NCBI GenBank assembly: GCA_015179125.1
Contig: WHVA01000222.1
Location: forward strand, 108,346-172,345
Direction: 5' to 3'
DNA length: 64,000 bases
Origin: Gautieria morchelliformis
Taxonomy: Eukaryota > Basidiomycota > Agaricomycetes > Gomphales > Gomphaceae
Both the position numbers and the translations under genes were made by a program. Of the stretch, positions 61,597-64,000 are shown piece after piece. The notes beneath the pieces are model-generated. The model had not been told where the DNA came from. It ran no database searches and worked only from the letters and a program-made list of their open reading frames with translations. Each line of letters starts with the position of its first letter. The first letter of the stretch is position 1.

Positions 61597-63845
61597 AAGA
61601 AATTTGTAAAGATGTCGATCTTAGGACCTTGTATCACAAGGGCACTGCAGAACTTGACCAATGAGTGGTATTCTGAATGCTACATAGTGACAGGTAAGAG
61701 TAAGATGCGATGGGGACCGCTAGCCGGTTCCCACGCATAAACTATACAGTGGGTCCCTAAGGGGCCCACTGGGATTATGTAATAACTAATGTACATGTAG
61801 ATACACGGGTTATTTACACCCTCCCCCTCTATAGACAACTATAGGGGTTAACGCCTACTCATAGAGGTCGTCCATGAGGGAGTACTCTAGAGTGGCCGAT
61901 ACGACGACGACGACGTCGTACGGGGCCGGAGGGGCACGTGACTCCTCCGGGGGCACCTCCGCGTCATCGGTGGCGATCGGGTGAGGCTGGTCGGCCTCAC
62001 CATTAGCGGCAGTCTCCGCTTGGGCGCTGGGGCCCACGTCCTCGCGGAGCATGGCCTCAACAGCCGGGTCCTCTGTTTGAGGAGGTGGCCGGAAGCGCGC
62101 CAGCTCTTGGTCGAGCTGAGCGTGAGTGAGGGGTCGTGGCACTGCGGCCCTCACGTGGCTGGTCTCGATGACCTTTTGTTGGCCCTCACAGGCGGCGGCG
62201 CTGAATGCCACGCCGGTGATGCTGCGCTGAACGTAATGTTCAATGCGCGCCGCTCGCTCACGAGTGACTCCCGCGTAGTGGGCCAACCATCTCGCGATCT
62301 CCGCGAGTGGGATGTCGGGGCCGGCCCGGCCCTCCACAGGGAATGGGCCCGTGATTGAGAGCTGCAGGGTGGTGCTCTGAGGCGTCAGCACTTCCCTGGC
62401 GTCGACGAGGGTCGACCATTGGTCCGTCAAGCCGAAGAGGTCGAGTAGCCTCGCCCTGAGCGGTGATGCGACCCCTTTGACCCGGGGTGCAAGGGCCTTC
62501 AACCACATCCAGACGTCCATGTCGTCTAGGTTGAAGGTGCCATCCGCGTTGTCATGGATGGCGGAGGGGATTCCTTCAGGGTTGTGTATCCAACCCTTTA
62601 GAATGGCCACGATGTCGTGCGGGGTACGGCCCGCTATCACGAGACAATCCCTTTTGGGATTGCGAGCGCGTTGTTCGCACTCGATGCGTTTGAACACGCC
62701 GATCATCTCGCACGTACGCGCGATCTGCGGCGTTTCTTTTGCCCGCGCTATGAGTTCGACGAAGCGGGGTTCGTCGAGTGGGCAGACGTCGTACCATTGG
62801 GTACGATGTTGTTGGGCCTTTCCTACTGGTCGTGGTAGGAGGCCCGTCTCGGAGATCGGTGGATCTCCGAGTGGGATGAGCCTTCCCTCCCCGGGTATGG
62901 AGGATGAACTGACTCAACTGTCCCCACCGGCGGATGTAGGGCCACGCCAGGCCCGATGTACTGGGCCTCGACCTGTGCTACCCGCCGCTGAAGGGCGGGG
63001 TCGTTGATGGTGCGCGACGATGACGCCGCTAGGTAAGCGCTGATTGCGGTTTCCTTCGCAATGGCTAGCCCATTGACGGTGTGGAGGGAGCCGCGCAATT
63101 TCTTGCGCTTTTTCTTTGGCTGCTCTGCCAGCCACTGTGCCCGTTCGGGGTCGTACGTCTTCCAGATGGACGAGTCTGACTCCCATCCATCTGGGACGCC
63201 GTACGCAGAGTCGGAAGGTGCGCTCTGCCCTTCCGTTGTTGTCGTGGTCGGAGTCGGCGCCGACAATTGGGACGCGAGCCCCGATGTTGCGCGTGCCGGC
63301 AACGGCGCCGTCACGCGAGGTGAAGATGGCCCGGCCACTGGGTCTGTGGCCGGGTCATGTCGTGGCCTTTTTGAGGCAGCGTGGACCAGGGTAACCTGGA
63401 GCTGGGCTGCGCTCAGCTGCTGCTCCAGTTCCTTGATCCTGGCGCGCTCGGTTACGAGTGCGTCGTCGTGGTCCTCGACCGCGCATTCTAGCTGCTTGAC
63501 CTCTTTCTTGAGGTCGTGGACGTCCCAGAAGGGCTCTTCTCACGCGTCATGCGCGATGCCCCTTGGGAGCCATCCCAAAGCTGCATCGACGCCGTCGCCG
63601 ATGTCTTCATCCCGCAACTTGACCTTGCGGGTGCCGGTCGCGGCCCTAAGGTGCACGGCGTAGTCCGCGCATGTTGCGCAATCGTCCGGGTGGACGATGG
63701 CGAGGGCGTCCTCCCATCCCACGATCGTCCAGTGCTCCTGGTCTATCGGAGCACGGAGAATGTCTGCGGCCCCTTGTCTCGGGGCCGTTGTTCGCGTTGT
63801 GGACGTTGACGGGTCAACGTCCATCCCATCTTTGGGGGGCATCAT
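61597..63845 (-). mobile_element. LINE, ORF1-only copy 2, nearly full-length ORF1 plus 3' tail
   Basis: The tail (61,597-61,854) and ORF1 (61,855-63,845) match copy 1 at 20,525-22,358 very closely in reverse orientation. After the ORF1 stop the sequence goes straight to the tail, with no ORF2. The remaining bases to 64,000 would be 5' untranslated sequence. Confidence 0.8.
61855..63845 (-). pseudogene. LINE ORF1 (gag-like), copy 2, one stop and one frameshift
   Basis: Starting at MMPPKDGMDVDPSTSTT (63,845), the frame reads EHWTIVGWEDALAIVHPDD, meets a TGA at 63,540-63,542 (probably an old CGA), and continues with a coiled coil (VHDLKKEVKQLE...ARIKELEQQLSAAQ), a basic patch (PKKKRKKLRG) and the conserved globular region (WIHNPEGIPSAI, MDVWMWLKAL), ending LMDDLYE. 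A missing G near 62,890 (GGGGAG versus GGGGGAG in copy 1) shifts the frame. Without these the product would have about 660 residues. Coiled coil plus basic patch fits an RNA-binding, self-associating ORF1 protein. The two lesions differ from those in copy 1, so the source gene was intact. Confidence 0.75.
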
Positions 63846-64000
63846 CTTCGTGGGTAGATGATGGTGGTGGTTGCTTCCAAGAAGCGATGCGCCCTCGGAA
63901 AGATCCGAGGTGAAAATTTAACCGCGCCGTGGCCGGCGCGTCATGTGGCCTGCACGTGACGGACACGTCTAGCGGCGTCTGGGGAGGTCGTGTGCTTGCC

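Overview
The window reads as a repeat-dense accessory region of a filamentous basidiomycete (Agaricomycetes). Supporting signs are short GT-AG introns of about 50 bp, a manganese-peroxidase-like gene relic typical of wood-decay fungi, PriA/CPL1-like secreted cysteine-rich proteins, Tnp2-type CACTA and Plavaka-like transposases, Helitrons, Copia elements and a Tad-like LINE family. I see no rRNA gene, no functional tRNA gene and no CRISPR array. Most of the 64 kb is transposable elements or their debris; host genes survive as small islands.

Left third (1-25,500). Degraded Helitron ends lie on the minus strand (2,171-2,545). They are followed by an 18-bp minisatellite, a satellite with ~150-bp half-units in ~300-bp units (3,977-5,500), and an apparently intact Helitron RepHel gene of 1,664 codons (6,778-11,772) with its 3' hairpin and CTAG end. 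Next come an older helicase relic, a tRNA-derived SINE head, a TPR gene fragment, a solo-LTR-like insertion with perfect 5-bp target duplications (17,077-18,342), a Copia RNase H fragment and a 5'-truncated LINE carrying only ORF1 (20,525-22,358).

Middle (25,525-43,191). A structurally complete CACTA-type transposon (25,525-32,063) has matching CACTG ends, an AATA duplication, a minus-strand transposase with one premature stop, and a divergent ten-exon companion gene whose frame stays open end to end. It is followed by a manganese-peroxidase pseudogene, an unrecognised multi-exon gene with a tandem array of mini-exons and GC-AG introns plus its inverted partial copy, a LINE ORF2 copy with a 7-bp target duplication inserted in a Plavaka-like fragment, and a UMTA/LaeA-like methyltransferase gene (41,968-43,191).

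Right third (44,700-64,000). A hot-dog thioesterase gene, a His-rich secreted protein gene and a PriA-like gene (49,089-50,058) appear to be host genes. The PriA-like locus is segmentally duplicated: copy B (from about 55.0 kb) is broken by a frameshift, a 225-bp solo LTR in its upstream region and a 94-bp fold-back insertion, and copy C keeps only 3' flank (61.3 kb). Between and beyond them lie ankyrin-repeat sequence, a Copia with an internal inversion and a poly(A)-tailed retroposed insert, a second copy of the LTR-like element (59,296-60,917) nested in a LINE tail, and a nearly full-length LINE ORF1 copy on the minus strand (61,600-63,845).

The most interesting system-level signals are the two-gene CACTA element, the ORF1-only LINEs that share a 3' tail with an ORF2-bearing LINE, the paired LTR-like elements rich in TTCGCT motifs, and the mini-exon array with GC-AG introns.
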